From Koleobacter methoxysyntrophicus (GTDB lineage: Bacteria > Bacillota > Thermosediminibacteria > Koleobacterales > Koleobacteraceae), in the NCBI RefSeq assembly GCF_017301615.1, contig NZ_CP059066.1, positions 1,905,001-1,969,000 on the forward strand: DNA of 64,000 nt, in the 5' to 3' direction. The stretch's first letter is position 1. Every line of letters starts with the position of its first letter. The translations under genes and the position numbers were made by a program. Below are positions 62,620 through 64,000 of this stretch, in pieces. The notes beneath the pieces were generated by a model, which ran no database searches, had not been told where the DNA came from, and saw only the letters and a list, made by a program, of their open reading frames with translations.

Positions 62620-64000
62620 ATGCGATTGTATCGTTCCCACGTTCTTGTATGTGGGGGGGCAGGCTGTATTTCTTCCGGTTGCAAAAAAGTGCAGGAAGCC
62701 TTAATTGAAGAGATAAAGAAACTTAACCTTGAAAAGGAAATAAAAGTGATAACTACAGGTTGTATGGGGCCCTGTGACCTTGGACCCGTTATGATAATCT
62801 ATCCTGAAGGGGTTTTCTATAAAAAGGTCCAGGTTGGAGACGTAGAGGAAATAGCAAGGCGCCATCTCCTTGAGGGTGAAATTGTAGAAAGACTCCTGTA
62901 TAAGTCCCCCAAAACGGGAGAGGCTGTTTCCAATTTCAACGATATATCCTTTTTCAACAGACAGGTTAAGATAGCATTGAGGAACACCGGTTTAATTGAC
63001 CCTATGGTTATCGAAGAATATATAGCTCAGGATGGATACGCTGCCCTGGCAAAGGTGTTGAGCCAAATGACTCCAGATGAAGTAATAGAAGAGGTCAAAA
63101 AATCCGGTCTTAGAGGAAGGGGCGGCGGCGGTTTCCCCACAGGTCTGAAATGGAAATTTACAGCGAAGGCTAAAGGGTCGCCGAAATATGTGGTTTGTAA
63201 TGCCGATGAGGGGGATCCGGGAGCCTTTATGGACAGGAGTATATTAGAAGGAGACCCCTTCAGCGTAATTGAAGCAATGACTATTGCCGGATATGCGGTA
63301 GGGGCAAATCAGGGTTTCGTCTACGTTAGGGCAGAATACCCACTGGCAGTTTCCCGCCTGACCCATGCCATTGAAAAGGCAAGGGAATACGGTCTTTTAG
63401 GTGAAAATATAATGGGAACGGGCTTCAGTTTTGACCTCGATATAAGGGTCGGTGCGGGGGCATTCGTTTGCGGTGAAGAAACAGCACTGCTGGCCTCTAT
63501 AGAAGGCAAAAGGGGAGAACCCAGACCGAGACCCCCCTTCCCGGCAAATGAGGGATTGTGGGGTAAACCGACCCTTATCAATAATGTTGAAACATATGCA
63601 AATATACCCGTTATAATACTGAAGGGCGGGGAATGGTTCAGTAAGCTGGGTACCGAAAACAGCAAAGGAACTAAAGTCTTCGCTTTAGCCGGCAAAATAA
63701 ACAATACCGGGCTGGTTGAAATACCTATGGGCACCTCGCTGGGTGAGATAATATATGATATAGGGGGAGGTATTCCCAACAGGAAGAAATTCAAGGCAGC
63801 CCAGACGGGAGGGCCATCAGGCGGATGTATTCCGAAGGAATACCTGAATACACCTATTGATTATGATTCCCTGAAAGAATTGGGAACCATAATGGGGTCC
63901 GGAGGTCTAATAGTCGTTGATGAGGATACGTGTATGGTAGATTTTGCCAGGTTCTTTCTGGAATTTGTTCAGGATGAGTCCTGCGGAAAGTGTGCTCCGT
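62620..64000 (+). CDS. hydB: Second hydrogenase subunit HydB (NuoF-like), partial at window end
   Basis: Starts MRLYRSHVLVCGGAGCISSG and runs off the window after about 460 codons. It has the N-terminal 2Fe-2S domain (TTGCMGPCDLGPVMIIYPEG), [52 protein letters not shown], and the beginning of the 4Fe-4S motif DESCGKCAP. It is clearly a paralogue of 52624-54417 in the same order. AAAGGAGGG precedes ATG 62620. A hydA copy is expected next, outside the window. Confidence 0.93.
   Translation, partial: MRLYRSHVLVCGGAGCISSGCKKVQEALIEEIKKLNLEKEIKVITTGCMGPCDLGPVMIIYPEGVFYKKVQVGDVEEIARRHLLEGEIVERLLYKSPKTGEAVSNFNDISFFNRQVKIALRNTGLIDPMVIEEYIAQDGYAALAKVLSQMTPDEVIEEVKKSGLRGRGGGGFPTGLKWKFTAKAKGSPKYVVCNADEGDPGAFMDRSILEGDPFSVIEAMTIAGYAVGANQGFVYVRAEYPLAVSRLTHAIEKAREYGLLGENIMGTGFSFDLDIRVGAGAFVCGEETALLASIEGKRGEPRPRPPFPANEGLWGKPTLINNVETYANIPVIILKGGEWFSKLGTENSKGTKVFALAGKINNTGLVEIPMGTSLGEIIYDIGGGIPNRKKFKAAQTGGPSGGCIPKEYLNTPIDYDSLKELGTIMGSGGLIVVDEDTCMVDFARFFLEFVQDESCGKCAP

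Noticed and set aside
1-64000. CRISPR array
   Set aside because: No regularly spaced short repeats were found anywhere; the repeated sequences are dispersed MITE-like copies.

Overview
The window comes from a low-GC, anaerobic, endospore-forming Firmicute, most likely a member of the Clostridia. The evidence is a spoVAC-spoVAD-spoVAEb cluster, T-box leaders, tRNA genes with encoded CCA, Rex, and two electron-bifurcating [FeFe]-hydrogenase operons. I cannot name the genus.

Layout. (1) 1-3704: a tyrosine-type T-box controls aroF-tyrA-aroA; its leader carries two antiterminator/terminator modules behind a single Stem I. (2) 3705-5400: gene debris, with a solitary HicB-like protein, a transposase scrap, two decayed tyrosine-recombinase ends and a broken CoiA-like start. 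(3) 5403-18580: a defence island. A four-gene type III-like restriction-modification operon (SNF2-type helicase, DUF4391 protein, Mod, Res) is interrupted between DUF4391 and Mod by a SIR2-HerA pair. That pair is itself flanked by decayed hsdS and hsdR pieces of a lost type I system, and an imperfect ~50-bp direct repeat brackets the whole insert. (4) 19548-22770: two tRNA clusters (Pro, Arg, His; then Arg, Gln, Lys, Leu, Gly) around the spore DPA-channel operon. (5) 22790-35358: tig-clpP-clpX-lonB-lon-ysxC, then T-box-valS-folC. (6) 35447-41823: an SsuABC-like ABC transporter, queT, a TnpB-only IS200/IS605-type element, a YtvI-like permease, and trxA behind a CsoR/CstR-type palindrome. (7) 41836-44951: a hypothetical protein, an M20 peptidase and a SPOR-domain protein among repeat fragments. 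(8) 45003-56250: rex, then a Rex-operator-preceded hydrogenase operon: DRTGG, CBS-ATPase (broken by an ISAs1-type element), hydrogenase-like sensor, DRTGG, PHP, HydC, ATPase, ferredoxin, HydB, HydA. (9) 56541-64000: a sigma-54 activator fused to a hydrogenase-like iron-sulfur sensor, an IS1634-type element, palindromic activator sites, a canonical -24/-12 promoter, and the start of a second hydC-ferredoxin-hydB operon that runs off the window.

How it fits together. Rex (NADH/NAD+ sensing) probably controls the first hydrogenase operon. The hydrogenase-sensor/sigma-54 activator probably controls the second, giving two paralogous H2-producing or bifurcating complexes under different redox inputs. 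A dispersed MITE-like repeat with terminal inverted repeats and a 10-bp target duplication occurs in several places. One full copy sits inside the ISAs1-type element, which in turn sits inside the CBS-ATPase gene. The two regions most worth following up are the sigma-54 hydrogenase circuit and the nested defence island.
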